Notes: a model not told the origin generated them from the sequence alone. Counted from the stretch's first letter, positions 27,678 through 38,226 are shown. The stretch is DNA of 64,000 nt from Microbulbifer sp. VAAF005 (GCF_030012985.1 NZ_CP120233.1:2827501-2891500); one strand, 5' to 3'. Numbers and translations: made by a program.

Positions 27678-28901
27678 TTACGCCTGCTCCAGGAAGCGCT
27701 GCAAAATCTCATCGATATAGTCAAAGCCAAAAGCCGTGGCAGCAATCCGCTTATCGAGACACTCTACAAGCTCCATTGCCATCAGGGTAGGCCATTGTTT
27801 TTGCAACTCGGACATCGGCAGCCCGGTGTAGCGGGTAAAAGTATCACTGGGAACACCATCCGCCAGGCGAAGGGCATTCATAAGAAACTCCAGTGGCAAA
27901 TCCTCATTCTCAACCCTGTCAGTATGGGGTTCAGACAAGGCACTGTGCAGCAGCTCGGGCTGTTGCCTGGCGATAGACAAGTAGTCCCTTGGAGTACGTG
28001 TGCGACGACTGCGCAGAATTTGCCCAGTTTCAGCTAGGGTTACCTTGCCATGAGCACCGGCACCAATCCCCAGATAATCTCCGAATGACCAATAATTAAT
28101 ATTATGACGGGACTCAAGTTCGGGTTTGCTATAAGCCGACACCTCGTAACGACGATAGCCCTCGGACGCCAGTAGTTCGCGTCCGCTGCCCTGCATACTG
28201 GCGATCAGCTGGGAGCCGGGGGTGACTGGTGGCGCACTGTAGAATGCGGTATTTGGCTCAATCGTTAATTGGTACCAGGAAATATGCTCTGGAGACAAGG
28301 AAATTGCCCGGCGCAAATCGCCAAGGGCTTCCACCTCGGTCTGATTGGGCAATCCGTGCATCAGGTCGAGGTTAATATTGTCAAAGCCCGCGCGACGCGC
28401 CATCGCCAGGGCACCTTCGGCCTCTTCTCCACTGTGAATACGTCCCAACTGTTGTAGCTGATTGGAGTCGAAGCTTTGCACTCCAATAGAAAGACGATTA
28501 ACTCCAGCAGATCGATAGCCCGTGAACTTGGCTTGTTCAAAAGTGCCGGGGTTGGCCTCCAGGGTTATCTCGACCCCCTCAGCAAAACCCACCACCTGCT
28601 CAGCAGCCTCCAGGATCTGCCCAATTGCTTGGGGGGAGAACAGGCTCGGCGTTCCGCCACCAAAAAAGATGGACTGCAATTTTCGCCCCTGCACCCAAGG
28701 CAACTGGCTGATCAGGTCCTGGCGCAACTGCGCCACATACTCGGATTCCGGCAGGGCGTAGTCGGAATTAGCCCGGTCTCTATCAGCCTGGTGGGAGTTG
28801 AAATCACAGTAGGGACATTTGCGCACACACCAGGGGATATGGATATACAGGCTCAGCGGCGGCAGCTGTAATTCAGCAATCTGATCAGGCAAGGTCGGCA
28901 C
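27678..28901 (-). CDS. hemW: Radical SAM protein HemW
   Basis: Haem-binding radical-SAM protein related to HemN and thought to deliver haem. Contains the CxxxCxxC cluster motif (CVRKCPYCDFNSH), FFGGGTPSLF, and VNRLSIGVQSF. HemW rather than HemN is suggested by the position after rdgB and the C-terminal HemN-C domain. The start is uncertain: I use a GTG (giving MPTLPDQIAELQLPPLSLYIHIPWC) that overlaps the rdgB end by 17 bases; a TTG at 28931 would add ten residues. Confidence 0.93.
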   Translation of the reverse strand: MPTLPDQIAELQLPPLSLYIHIPWCVRKCPYCDFNSHQADRDRANSDYALPESEYVAQLRQDLISQLPWVQGRKLQSIFFGGGTPSLFSPQAIGQILEAAEQVVGFAEGVEITLEANPGTFEQAKFTGYRSAGVNRLSIGVQSFDSNQLQQLGRIHSGEEAEGALAMARRAGFDNINLDLMHGLPNQTEVEALGDLRRAISLSPEHISWYQLTIEPNTAFYSAPPVTPGSQLIASMQGSGRELLASEGYRRYEVSAYSKPELESRHNINYWSFGDYLGIGAGAHGKVTLAETGQILRSRRTRTPRDYLSIARQQPELLHSALSEPHTDRVENEDLPLEFLMNALRLADGVPSDTFTRYTGLPMSELQKQWPTLMAMELVECLDKRIAATAFGFDYIDEILQRFLEQA

Positions 28902-29502
28902 CCTGCATATTTTGCTGCCATAAAAGCTCAAATTGAGACATAGCCTGGGCTCTGTGGCTCAGTCGATTCTTCAAATCTCTCGGCAGTTCAGCGGAAGTCA
29001 TTCCCTCAGATTCAACAAAGAACAGCGGGTCATAACCAAAACCCTGCTCTCCCGCCGGCTCCCGCAAAATTGTCCCGCTCCATTTTGCACTAGATACCAA
29101 AGGCACCGGGTCATCCCATTGCCGCACAAAAGCCAGCGCGCAATGGAAACTGGCAGTGCGATGCTTAGATTCAACATCCACCATGGCCTCCAATAACTTC
29201 GCATTGTTTTTTTCATCAGTCGCCCCGGTACCTGAGTAGCGTGCAGAGTAAATTCCCGGCGCACCACTCAATGCATCTACCGACAGCCCGGAGTCATCGG
29301 CTAATGCCGGCAGGCCACTGATACGGCTGGCGTGGCGGGCCTTAATCAAAGCATTCTCAATAAAGCTCAATCCGGTCTCATCAGCGTCACTTACCCCAAA
29401 GTCAGACTGAGGAAGAACCTGTATATCCCATGAGGCGAACAGCTGTGAAAATTCGCGAAGTTTGCCGGCATTACCGCTGGCAAGAACAATTTTATTTACC
29501 AT
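28885..29502 (-). CDS. rdgB: dITP/XTP pyrophosphatase RdgB
   Basis: House-cleaning nucleotide pyrophosphatase that removes dITP, ITP and XTP. 205 residues, with the Ham1 signatures LASGNAGKLREF at the N terminus, PALADDSGLSVDAL, GIYSARYSG and FGYDPLFF. Normal length. Followed by hemW with overlapping ends. Confidence 0.97.
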   Translation of the reverse strand: MVNKIVLASGNAGKLREFSQLFASWDIQVLPQSDFGVSDADETGLSFIENALIKARHASRISGLPALADDSGLSVDALSGAPGIYSARYSGTGATDEKNNAKLLEAMVDVESKHRTASFHCALAFVRQWDDPVPLVSSAKWSGTILREPAGEQGFGYDPLFFVESEGMTSAELPRDLKNRLSHRAQAMSQFELLWQQNMQGADLA

Positions 29503-29513
29503 ATTGCTTCAAA

Positions 29514-29535
29514 CAAAAAGCGGGCCTCGGCCCGC
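29514..29535 (-). terminator. Terminator between the DUF4426 gene and rdgB
   Basis: GCGGGCC / GGCCCGC inverted repeat with a two-base centre (29520-29535), followed on the minus strand by CTTTTTG. It sits between the DUF4426 gene and the rdgB start, so rdgB-hemW may rely partly on their own promoter. Confidence 0.75.
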
Positions 29536-29594
29536 GGTGAATCTTAAAGAAGGGGTTTCGACCAGCTCTCAGCTAGCGGAACCTTGGCAGATGT

Positions 29595-30044
29595 CTATCG
29601 GTTCAATCTGCGACGGAAAGTAATCGTCTCACTTTTACCATTGGGCAGCTTGATATCTACGTTAAAGGTAAGGGTCTCCTCATCCTCAAAGCGCAGGGGT
29701 GCGAGATAGTAAACAGCATCCCCTTCCCGAATTTCTTTGAACTTAAGTGGTCTTGACTGCTGGATCAGGTTGGTAGCTGTGCCAGACATCTCAGCGCTGA
29801 GGCCATGGGTTCCGCCCTCTTTCTTGACGACAGAGACATTTACATAGGCCCGATCTTTTGCTCGAGCCAACTGGTACTGACGGGCGATATCCGGCTGGAT
29901 AAAATCGCTATTGAACACTGAATAGACTACTCGATAGTCGCCAAAATCAGCGTAGTTCTTAATCGTACGCGCTTCTTGCGCGGCAGCGCCGACAGATAAA
30001 AATAGCAAGGCCACAAAAGCAGCCAGGGTAAGGATGCGTTTCAC
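29595..30044 (-). CDS. DUF4426 periplasmic protein
   Basis: 149 residues with a signal peptide (MKRILTLAAFVALLFLSVGAAAQ). The mature part (NYADFGDYRVVYSVFNSDFIQPDIARQY, ending in ITFRRRLNR) matches the DUF4426 family that sits beside metXW and rdgB in many gammaproteobacteria. Function unknown. The GTG start is chosen because GGAGG lies just upstream and the signal peptide starts there; an ATG 18 codons earlier is open but unlikely. Confidence 0.9.
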   Translation of the reverse strand: MKRILTLAAFVALLFLSVGAAAQEARTIKNYADFGDYRVVYSVFNSDFIQPDIARQYQLARAKDRAYVNVSVVKKEGGTHGLSAEMSGTATNLIQQSRPLKFKEIREGDAVYYLAPLRFEDEETLTFNVDIKLPNGKSETITFRRRLNR

Positions 30045-30184
30045 GCTCCACCTCCAGTTGTTATAGGCACCACCTCTCCCGGTAGGTTTGGTGGTCAATT
30101 CCAGTCAGGCCCCCTCAGGAGTGCCTCTCTCGATCTATTTATCGCGCCAAAGTCCTCCACAAAAGAGCTGGCGCAAATCTTAGT

Positions 30185-30775
30185 TTAGCGAGTTAGATGA
30201 TAGATGGCTGTCTCACCAAACAAATTTGGTAAAAAGTCTTTGAATGCCCGCCCAACCATGGACTCAGAAACCACTTGCCGATGCAGAATCGCCCAGCCGT
30301 TTTCCCGGCATAACACCTCAAAGTCTGTAAAAGTACAAAAGTGAATATTGGGAGTGTCATACCATTCGTATGGCAATAAGTCGGATACTGGCATGCGCCC
30401 GGAGAATGCGAGGTGCCAGCGGGCCTTCCACTGCCCAAAATTGGGAAACGTAATAATGCAATCCCGCCCAACCCGGAGCATTTCCTCTACCACTAAATGA
30501 GGCTGACTCAAGGTTTGCAGTGCCTGGGTCATCACCACAGCATCAAAGCTGCCATCAGCAAAATTTCCCAGCCCTGTATTCAGATTTTGCTCGACAACAT
30601 TGACCCCACGGGCCACACATCGCTCTATTTGCTCGGGATCAATCTCCAGGCCATAGCCTTTCACATTTTTATTTCTCCCCAGCTGATCGAGCAGCGCACC
30701 ATCGCCACAGCCGAGATCGAGAACCCGGCTGTTGGGAGCGATCCATTCCTGGATCACATCCAAATCTATCCGCAT
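30185..30775 (-). CDS. metW: MetW, methionine biosynthesis methyltransferase-like protein
   Basis: 196 residues with a class I SAM-binding motif (VLDLGCGDGALLDQLG) and MetW features (FDAVVMTQALQTL, FPNFGQWKARW). MetW pairs with MetX and is needed for full MetX activity in proteobacteria. The start overlaps the metX stop by one base, so the two are cotranscribed and likely coupled. Confidence 0.95.
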   Translation of the reverse strand: MRIDLDVIQEWIAPNSRVLDLGCGDGALLDQLGRNKNVKGYGLEIDPEQIERCVARGVNVVEQNLNTGLGNFADGSFDAVVMTQALQTLSQPHLVVEEMLRVGRDCIITFPNFGQWKARWHLAFSGRMPVSDLLPYEWYDTPNIHFCTFTDFEVLCRENGWAILHRQVVSESMVGRAFKDFLPNLFGETAIYHLTR

Positions 30776-32046
30776 CAGTACACCTCCTCAGCAATTTCTG
30801 CCGCAACTCTCTGCATATAGGCACGAAATACACCTTCATAACGACCATTGGGCAGCAGGAAGGCATCGTGTCCCATTGCTGACTCTACTTCGGCATAGCT
30901 GACTGGAATATCCGCGTGCATCAGGGCATCGGCGATTTCCCTCGAGCGCTCCGGCGCAAAGCGCCAATCAGAAGTAAATGACACCAATAAAAACCGACAC
31001 TTGGCATGGGAGAAGGCCTCTACCGGGTCATCCCCGTATTCCCGAGCTAAGTCGAAGAAATCTAGCGCTCGAGTCATCAGAATGTAAGTATTGGGATCGA
31101 AGGTGGTGGAAAAACTGGCTCCCTGGTAGCGCAGATAACTTTGTATCTGAAACTCCACCTCTTCATCCGATCCCTGTTGAAAGCTGCCACTGCGCAATTC
31201 TCGACCAAACTTGCGCCCCAACCCGTCGTCGGATAAATAAGTGATATGTCCGATCATACGCGCAACGGCCAGGCCTCTACGGGGTAACTTATCCTGTTGG
31301 AGGTAGTGCCCATCACAAAAGTCTGGATCGGATGTTATCGCTTGGCGTGCGGTCTCATTAAACGCGATATTCTGTGCAGATAACTTCATGGCAGAGGCAA
31401 TCACCACACAATTACGCAGGCGCTCAGGGTATTCCAGTGACCAGCGCATCGCCTGCATTCCACCGAGACTGCCGCCAACAACCGCCGCCCATTGTCGAAT
31501 ACCTAGCATATCCGCCAGACGCGCTTGACTGTGGACCCAGTCGCGGACACGCAGTGATGGAAAATCCGGCCCCCAGGTAGTGCCGGTATCCGGGTTGATG
31601 GATACGGGGCCGGTAGATCCGTGGCAACCGCCGAGATTATTAACGGACACCACAAAGAAATGATTAGTATCTATCGGCTTACCCGGACCGATATAGTGGT
31701 CCCACCATCCCGGGCGCTTATCGTCAGCACTATGTCGTCCCGCAGCATGATGGTGCCCAGACAGGGCATGGCAAATCAGGACTGCGTTACTCTTTTCCCT
31801 ATTTAGTTCACCGTAGGTTTCATAAACCAGAGTGTAATTTTTGAGAACGCGGCCACAGGCCAGCTCCAGAGGCTCACTAAAATGATGGCTTTTGGGCTCC
31901 ACAAGGCCCACGGAGCCAGCGTCATCAGTTGTGGCAGTTTGGGCTTCCGGGGAAGCGATAGGGTTTTCCGTTGGCAAGGCACTGTATCTGTCAGGTTGAA
32001 AGGCACTGCCTGGCAAATTGCCGAAGCAGTCAGTGAACAAGAACAC
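30775..32046 (-). CDS. metX: Homoserine O-acyltransferase MetX
   Basis: First committed step of methionine synthesis, acylating homoserine (in MetX-MetW gammaproteobacteria the donor is often succinyl-CoA). Alpha/beta-hydrolase fold with [12 protein letters not shown], nucleophile Ser in [11 protein letters not shown] and catalytic His in GHDAFLLP near the C terminus. The open frame gives 423 residues, roughly 40 more than usual. No ATG occurs before the conserved core ([17 protein letters not shown]), so the start must be GTG or TTG; a TTG at 31974 ([12 protein letters not shown]) is a reasonable alternative. No clear ribosome site at either. Confidence 0.93.
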   Translation of the reverse strand: MFLFTDCFGNLPGSAFQPDRYSALPTENPIASPEAQTATTDDAGSVGLVEPKSHHFSEPLELACGRVLKNYTLVYETYGELNREKSNAVLICHALSGHHHAAGRHSADDKRPGWWDHYIGPGKPIDTNHFFVVSVNNLGGCHGSTGPVSINPDTGTTWGPDFPSLRVRDWVHSQARLADMLGIRQWAAVVGGSLGGMQAMRWSLEYPERLRNCVVIASAMKLSAQNIAFNETARQAITSDPDFCDGHYLQQDKLPRRGLAVARMIGHITYLSDDGLGRKFGRELRSGSFQQGSDEEVEFQIQSYLRYQGASFSTTFDPNTYILMTRALDFFDLAREYGDDPVEAFSHAKCRFLLVSFTSDWRFAPERSREIADALMHADIPVSYAEVESAMGHDAFLLPNGRYEGVFRAYMQRVAAEIAEEVY

Positions 32047-32096
32047 TGCAACTTATAACAAATGCCAGCCAGAACCAATATCAATTAGTACCCGGT

Positions 32097-34063
32097 TCAA
32101 GTGATTTGGGAGGCCTTCAAAGGCGTAACATTGTGCGCACGCGGCGCCGGTGCAACAGGCTGTGGCGCTGAACTGTTGTGCCGCAGTAGATCCTCTAGCG
32201 CCACCAGCGCCTTATCATTTCGTTGAACCTCATCCTCCAGTGTTCGAAGATCAGTACGGCGGCTGCGAGTTTTCTGCTTTAACTCGGTAAGCTTAATCAG
32301 ATGGCGATTAAGTAATTGCTTCTGGTATTGCGCGTGCTGCTTGAGGGGTTCGAGAGCCTGCTCCAGCCAGCTCTCAGCATTGTTACTCATTTCGTCGTAA
32401 AGCCTACCCACTTCGCTGGCAAGCGTAGTAATAAAACGCTCACTGAGACGATTGCGACGCGCCAGTAGTAACTGCGGCGAGCGCCTCAGCTGTGCGGCCT
32501 GGCGATGCAACCCGCGCAACGCAAAGCGGAATTTGCGAATCGTGAAATACTGCTCGGCATCATCCACTTTCTTTAAACTGGAGCGCTCGAAAACAGCGTC
32601 GAGCAAGCGATTAGCCTGATCCACTTCCCGCTCAAGATTGGAGAGTTGGTGATCCACTCCCTCCATAAAGGTATCAATAGCCTTGGCCATTCCCATGGGC
32701 GTCCAACGGCGATTGAGAGTAGCCAGGGTATCGTCAATCAGCGCCTGCAACTGCTGCCTGGAAATCGGCGTCAACAGCGATGCACTCTGTCTAGAGAGCA
32801 TTCTCTGGCTCGACTTAAGTGTCAGCAACTCCTGATGGCAAAGCTTATGTTGTTCACGAACAGTCACCTGCAGCTGCTCTAACTCTGCAAGCTGTTCAGA
32901 AGTATTACCACTGTTACGCTGTAAGTGAGCTAGTGCCGCACGCCCACTATTTAAGCGACGCTTGAGTAGATCGCGGGTATCAGCCATCAAGGTAAGCGCT
33001 TGATGTAGTGAGCGGTGTTCTGCCATTTTATGACGATGCTCTAACAGACGCTGCACCAACATCCGCTCAAACTCACCAAAGCGGCTGTTTCGGATCAAAT
33101 CCGCATCTCGTTGCTGTCGCCCCAGCAGGGCCATCTTTGCAGATACCCCTGCAACACTTTCTTGCGGCAGGGAGAGGAGACGGGCTACTTCTGCACGCAT
33201 GCGGCGCAACAGTAACTCAGCGTCCTCTTCGGGGTCATCCCATAGCACATCCATCTTGTTTAGCAGTGCCATCACAGAAGTTCCGCGATGCTCCTGCAAC
33301 GGTGCCAGGTGAGTCTCCCACATGCTCATATCAGTGCCACTTACGCCCGCATCAGCGGCCAACAAGAAGGCAACAGCCTGAGCACCAGGTAAAGTGCTCA
33401 AAGTGAGTTCCGGCTCATTGCCGAGGGCATTCAGCCCGGGAGTGTCGATAATACGCAAACCTTGATCTAACAATGGATGCGGCAAGCAAATCAGAGCAAA
33501 ACGCCATGCTGGGATTTCGACAAGATTCCCTTTGCCATCCAGATGGCGGCGGTCAAAACCGTAGCGGGCCGCCTCTTCCGGCATTACTGACTTGGTTGAG
33601 GCAACCTTTAACAAAGTCTCCCTGGTCGCCTCTGGATCATTGGCATCAAACTCGTGAGTTACCCACTTTTGCGGTATTCGACGGAAACTTTCGAGACTGG
33701 TATTTGTTGCCAGGGTCTCAATTGGGAGTAGCCGCAAGCTAGCCCGTTCACCACCATCACTGAATATTTCGGTTGGGCACATCGTCGTACGCCCGGGTCG
33801 TGAGGGAAGTAAACGCTGGCCGTAAGTTTGCGACAGCAGCGCGTTGAGCAACTCCGTTTTCCCACGTGAAAACTCCCCGACCAAAACCAGGGTAAACTGG
33901 TCGTCGGCGAGCAAGGCGCGAGCCTGTTGTACAACCTGGCAAGCACCTGCAGAGTTGGAAAAGTGCTGCTCTAGCCATTGACTGAAGTGGGCAAATTGGC
34001 GATCGAGATTTTTTTCCAACGGTCGTAGTCGGAAATATGCTGGCGTAAATGTGCGTCTTCCAT
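32097..34063 (-). CDS. Dynamin-family GTPase (apparent frameshift near the 5' end)
   Basis: Large GTPase with G1 GEFSRGKTELLNAL, G3 DTPGLN and G4 NKMD, followed by long coiled-coil helices (about residues 340-620), the bacterial dynamin-like layout. Such proteins remodel or protect membranes; the role here is unknown. As read, the frame starts with a TTG at 34019. A better start is the ATG at 34063 (MEDAHLRQHISDYDRWKK), which joins the main frame only if the T7 run at 34009-34015 (A7 on the coding strand) had one more base, giving 655 residues. No signal peptide or obvious membrane helix. Confidence 0.82.
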
Positions 34064-34342
34064 TTCACGATGTTCTTTTTATTGAGACCCAATGACTACC
34101 GGCCGCCCCCTAAGACGAGGGAAAGGGCCGTCAATTGATAGTATTAGAGTCTAACATCGCGCCAGGTGCGATCCAGTGTGCGTAGGTGAAGAAATGTTCA
34201 GCCGGTCACAATTTAGAAGCGGCCCCACAGGAATATCTGAGCCTTTCGAGGGGGCGTAATGCAAAGTGTGGACCGGCGGGCAAGCCCCGAACCGAGAGTA
34301 GGTTGAGGCTGCAAAGATATTGTTGGGTGGTACAGTGGCTAT

Positions 34343-34951
34343 TTAAAAGCCGGGGATATGCCAAAACAGGCTGTAGACAAAAGCAGGCATATTGGCCATT
34401 TGGGCAAAACCAATTAGCAGTCTGTTAATCACAGTGAGCAGGATAAAGACAAATATTGGGCTGATATCAATCACCCCCAAAGGCGGAATCAGGCGCCGCA
34501 CAGGCCCGCAGAATGGCTCCAGGAGTTGGTGCAGTAAAATTAGAATTGGATGGCCGCTATTCGGCGCAATCCAGCTGGCAACGATAGAGACCAATAAACC
34601 GACAAACACCATCGCTATCACAGTGGAAACACAGCCGATCAACGACCACAGCAGAGCACTGAGGGGGTTTACCAAACCGTAACCTGCCATCACAGCGCAA
34701 GCCATAATCATCGCCCAACCGACTATCAACGCCAGCACTACGGAGGCCATATCAACGCCAAAAAGTCCTGGCACCACTTTGCGCAACGGCAGCAGCAAAG
34801 GGTTGGTAACCTTCACAACTCCCTGAGATATGGGGTTATAAAAATCCGCACGGCCCAACTGCAATAGGAAACGCAATAACACGGCGAAAAGGTACAAAAT
34901 GCCCAGTATGCCCACGACATAAACGCCGATATCGCTGAAGGTATTGACCAT
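34343..34951 (-). CDS. yggT: YggT family integral membrane protein
   Basis: 202 residues with two YggT repeats, each of two membrane helices (first about residues 8-28 and 58-90, second about 95-125 and 160-185), and the motif NPISQGVVKVTNPLLLPLRKVVP in the first repeat, echoed by HQLLEPFCGPVRRLIPP in the second. Function in bacteria is not settled (linked to osmotic tolerance and cell shape or division). It lies directly after proC. Confidence 0.93.
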   Translation of the reverse strand: MVNTFSDIGVYVVGILGILYLFAVLLRFLLQLGRADFYNPISQGVVKVTNPLLLPLRKVVPGLFGVDMASVVLALIVGWAMIMACAVMAGYGLVNPLSALLWSLIGCVSTVIAMVFVGLLVSIVASWIAPNSGHPILILLHQLLEPFCGPVRRLIPPLGVIDISPIFVFILLTVINRLLIGFAQMANMPAFVYSLFWHIPGF

Positions 34952-35018
34952 GGATAAACCCTAAACAAAAAGATTTTTAGCAGCCACCGCTGCACCTACC
35001 CAATTGGATCGGAACCTG

Positions 35019-35852
35019 TTACCGATCCAATTCCTTTGCCATTTCCGTCGCCCGCTCCTCGCAATCGCGCATGGCATCGGCCACTAACTGCGGCAACCCA
35101 CCCTTCTCGAACCGTTGAACAGCTCGCTCAGTGGTTCCACCTGGTGACATCACATTGCGCTTCAACTGGGCGACGTCAACATCGCTGGCGACCGCCAGTT
35201 TGGCGGCGCCCAGGGCAGTTTGCAACACAAGGCGCTCCGCATCCGCACGAGCAAGGCCACCGGCGGAAGCCGCATCAATCATGGCCTCCATAAACTGGAA
35301 AAAGTAAGCCGGTGCCGATCCCGCTACCGCAATCACCTGGTCGATGCCACGCTCTTCCTCAACCCAGTAGGAGATACCCACCGCATCGACAATGCGCTCG
35401 GCAAGTTCCTTCTGTTCACCCGTTACCTTGCTATCGGCATAGAGACCGGTAACTCCGGTTTGCACCAGGGCCGGGGTGTTAGGCATAGCCCTGACAATAG
35501 GGAGGTGTATTCCCATCCAACGGTGGTAAGCCGCGAGCGGGATTCCTGCAGCAAAAGTGATAATCAAGGGCGAGCGATCCACCAAATGGGGTTTCAGTCC
35601 TTCACAAAGTTCCCGCATAACCTGCGGTTTCACCGATAGCACAATTACATCGGCATCGACAATAGCGGCAATATTGTCGTCACTAATAGCTACCCCGTGG
35701 CTCTCGGCAAAAGCATTGAGTTTATCCCGATCACGGCCTGTAGCAGTGATCTGGTCCGCCGGATAACCGGAGGCCACCAAACCACCGATCACTGCCCCCG
35801 CCATATTGCCGGCGCCACCAATAAAAACCATCTTAGGGTTCGCTGTACTCAC
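35019..35852 (-). CDS. proC: Pyrroline-5-carboxylate reductase
   Basis: Last step of proline synthesis, NAD(P)H-dependent. 277 residues: N-terminal Rossmann fold (FIGGAGNMAGAVIGGL), VLSVKPQVM, RAMPNTPALVQ, and the C-terminal dimerisation domain with GSAPAYFF and SPGGTTERAVQRFE. Complete. Found in the usual yggS-proC-yggT neighbourhood. Confidence 0.97.
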   Translation of the reverse strand: MSTANPKMVFIGGAGNMAGAVIGGLVASGYPADQITATGRDRDKLNAFAESHGVAISDDNIAAIVDADVIVLSVKPQVMRELCEGLKPHLVDRSPLIITFAAGIPLAAYHRWMGIHLPIVRAMPNTPALVQTGVTGLYADSKVTGEQKELAERIVDAVGISYWVEEERGIDQVIAVAGSAPAYFFQFMEAMIDAASAGGLARADAERLVLQTALGAAKLAVASDVDVAQLKRNVMSPGGTTERAVQRFEKGGLPQLVADAMRDCEERATEMAKELDR

Positions 35853-36031
35853 TCATATCACCTTGGGCGGTTGCAAAATTTAGTCGCATTCTCCTCCTGG
35901 GAGGATTCATTAATATGTGGTCGTTCAAGCCCAATAACAAGACACACAAGGCGATAGTCTTAGTTAGAAGAGGGAGCTATTCAATTAGCTTCATTTGGCT
36001 AAGTAGCGCTATCAGAATAGAGAAACAAGCA

Positions 36032-36319
36032 TCAACGAAACAAAAAAGGAAATGTTTCCACAATCGCAATCAAGTTAAGAACAATCGCCAATATCCAAAG
36101 CCAATAACGGCTCTTATCCCCGAATATCCCAGTAACTGCCGAATTCAAAAAGCCGGTAACCAATGAGATTTTGGGAGAGACAAATGCAAGCAGGCAGATA
36201 AAAGCCAACCACTCAAGCGCCACCCAAGTCACCAGTACACTATTCGTTACAGACAGAGATAGCACTGCGCTCACTGATAAAAGCAGCAGCAATACATCTA
36301 CAGTCCCAGATTTTGTCAT
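36032..36319 (-). CDS. Small membrane protein, unknown function
   Basis: About 95 residues (start at the ATG giving MTKSGTVDVLL; an ATG four codons earlier at 36331 is also open). Three hydrophobic segments (VDVLLLLLSVSAVLSLSV, VLVTWVALEWLAFICLLAFV, YWLWILAIVLNLIAIVETF). No family recognised. It interrupts the usual yggS-proC spacing and is AT-rich, so it may be a late arrival. A real gene is plausible but unproven. Confidence 0.5.
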   Translation of the reverse strand: MTKSGTVDVLLLLLSVSAVLSLSVTNSVLVTWVALEWLAFICLLAFVSPKISLVTGFLNSAVTGIFGDKSRYWLWILAIVLNLIAIVETFPFLFR

Positions 36320-36357
36320 CCTATATCCCAAAAAAATCTACTTGCGTACTAATTCTG

Positions 36358-37062
36358 TCATGCAGAATAGTTTCGTGCCCCAAAAATATCTGTGCCGATA
36401 CGCACAATAGTGGCGCCGCTGGCAATAGCAGCCTCCATGTCTTTAGACATCCCCATGGATAGAGTATCTAAGGCCTGCTCGGGAAATGCTTCGCGAAGAC
36501 TTCGCAGCAGCCCTGCCAACTGGATAAATGGTTTTTCCTGCTCAAATACATTGTCACGAACAGCGGGAATCGCCATCAAGCCGCGCAGGCACAGCCCCGG
36601 CAATGTCATCACTTCACGCGCCAGAGCCACCAAATCCTGTGGAGCTATGCCAGACTTGCTCTGCTCGCCATCGATGTTCACCTGCAAGCAGATATTGAGT
36701 GGCGCCATGTTACTGGGGCGCTGCGCCGACAGGCGCTGGGCGACTTTTAAGCGATCCACCGTGTGTATCCAATGGAATCGCTCCGCCACAGCTCGACTTT
36801 TGTTCGATTGCAGCGGCCCGATAAAATGCCAGTGAATATCCAGGTCGGACAGGGCATCCTGCTTTTGCAGGGCTTCCTGTAAATAATTTTCGCCAAAGTG
36901 ATGCTGGCCAGCTGCAAAAGCGATCCGCAAGTCTTCCGCCGGCCGTGTTTTGGAAACCGCCAGTAGAGTAATTTCTGCGGGGTTGCGATCGCAGTTGTTG
37001 CAGCATGTCACAATCCGCTCACCTACTGCATTCAGGTTTTCGACGATTGTCTCTTTGCGCAT
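36358..37062 (-). CDS. yggS: YggS-family PLP homeostasis protein
   Basis: 234 residues of the alanine-racemase-like TIM-barrel family that binds PLP and controls its free pool. The PLP lysine lies in LLAVSKTRP; HFIGPLQSNKS, LGLMAIP-like LRGLMAIPAV and the C-terminal LSMGMSKDMEAAI phosphate-binding loop are intact. Divergent from pilT across about 70 bases, as in Pseudomonas. Confidence 0.96.
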   Translation of the reverse strand: MRKETIVENLNAVGERIVTCCNNCDRNPAEITLLAVSKTRPAEDLRIAFAAGQHHFGENYLQEALQKQDALSDLDIHWHFIGPLQSNKSRAVAERFHWIHTVDRLKVAQRLSAQRPSNMAPLNICLQVNIDGEQSKSGIAPQDLVALAREVMTLPGLCLRGLMAIPAVRDNVFEQEKPFIQLAGLLRSLREAFPEQALDTLSMGMSKDMEAAIASGATIVRIGTDIFGARNYSA

Positions 37063-37131
37063 ATACTGATGCCCTTACCGATTTGAGCGGCGATTTTACC
37101 TGAGCCCAAACAAGAACCATAAGGTAGCAGT

Positions 37132-38166
37132 ATGGATATCACTGAACTCCTCGCCTTTAGCGCCAAGCAAAACGCCTCGGACTTACACCTCTCGGCGGGC
37201 CTGCCGCCGATGATCCGTGTCGACGGCGACGTGCGCCGTATCAACCTGCCCTCAATGGAGCACAAGCAGGTACACGGCCTAATCTACGAGATCATGAACG
37301 ATAAGCAGCGCAAGGATTACGAAGAACTACTGGAAACAGACTTTTCTTTTGAAGTCCCCGGTGTCGCCCGCTTTCGTGTAAACGCCTTTAACCACAACCG
37401 AGGTGCCGGCGCCGTATTCCGGACCATTCCCTCCAAAGTTCTCACTATGGAAGACCTGGGAATGGGTCAGGTATTCAAGCAGATTTCGGATACTCCCCGT
37501 GGCTTGGTGCTGGTAACCGGGCCCACGGGTTCCGGTAAGTCCACCACCCTGGCGGCGATGATGGACTACATCAACGACAACAAATACGAGCATATCCTCA
37601 CCATCGAGGACCCGATCGAATTTGTGCACGAATCCAAGAAGTGCCTGGTGAACCAGCGGGAGGTACACCGGGATACCCACGGCTTTGCCGAGGCACTGCG
37701 CTCTGCACTGCGTGAAGACCCGGATATCATTCTCGTGGGTGAGATGCGGGACCTGGAGACCATTCGCCTGGCGCTGACTGCGGCAGAGACCGGTCACTTG
37801 GTATTCGGCACCCTGCACACCACTTCCGCCGCCAAAACCATTGACCGTGTGGTGGATGTATTCCCGGCGCAGGAGAAAGCCATGGTGCGTTCAATGCTAT
37901 CGGAATCCCTACAGGCCGTTATCTCCCAGACGCTGATGAAGAAAAACGGCGGTGGCCGGGTCGCTGCCCACGAAATTATGCGCGGTACCCCAGCCATCCG
38001 TAACCTGATCCGCGAAGACAAAATCGCGCAGATGTACTCGGCCATCCAGACCGGAGCCAGCGTCGGCATGCAGACCATGGACCAATGCCTGGAAGACCTG
38101 GTGGCACGTCGCATCATCAGTCGCGAAGTGGCTCGCGAAAAAGCCAAGATGCCGGAGAACTTCTAA
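37132..38166 (+). CDS. pilT: Type IV pilus retraction ATPase PilT
   Basis: Hexameric motor that depolymerises pili and powers twitching. 344 residues: N-terminal PAS-like domain, Walker A GPTGSGKST, Asp box ILTIEDPIEFVHE, Walker B IILVGEMRD, His box GHLVFGTLHTTSA and the AIRNLIRE motif needed for retraction. Complete. Followed by pilU after 60 bases. It works with the Pil-Chp genes at the start of the window, whose output is the balance of extension and retraction. Confidence 0.98.
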   Translation: MDITELLAFSAKQNASDLHLSAGLPPMIRVDGDVRRINLPSMEHKQVHGLIYEIMNDKQRKDYEELLETDFSFEVPGVARFRVNAFNHNRGAGAVFRTIPSKVLTMEDLGMGQVFKQISDTPRGLVLVTGPTGSGKSTTLAAMMDYINDNKYEHILTIEDPIEFVHESKKCLVNQREVHRDTHGFAEALRSALREDPDIILVGEMRDLETIRLALTAAETGHLVFGTLHTTSAAKTIDRVVDVFPAQEKAMVRSMLSESLQAVISQTLMKKNGGGRVAAHEIMRGTPAIRNLIREDKIAQMYSAIQTGASVGMQTMDQCLEDLVARRIISREVAREKAKMPENF

Positions 38167-38226
38167 ACGGCCAAAACCCGCCCCCAATCTGGGGAAGAAA
38201 AGTCGAGATAAAACGCGGTAATCACC

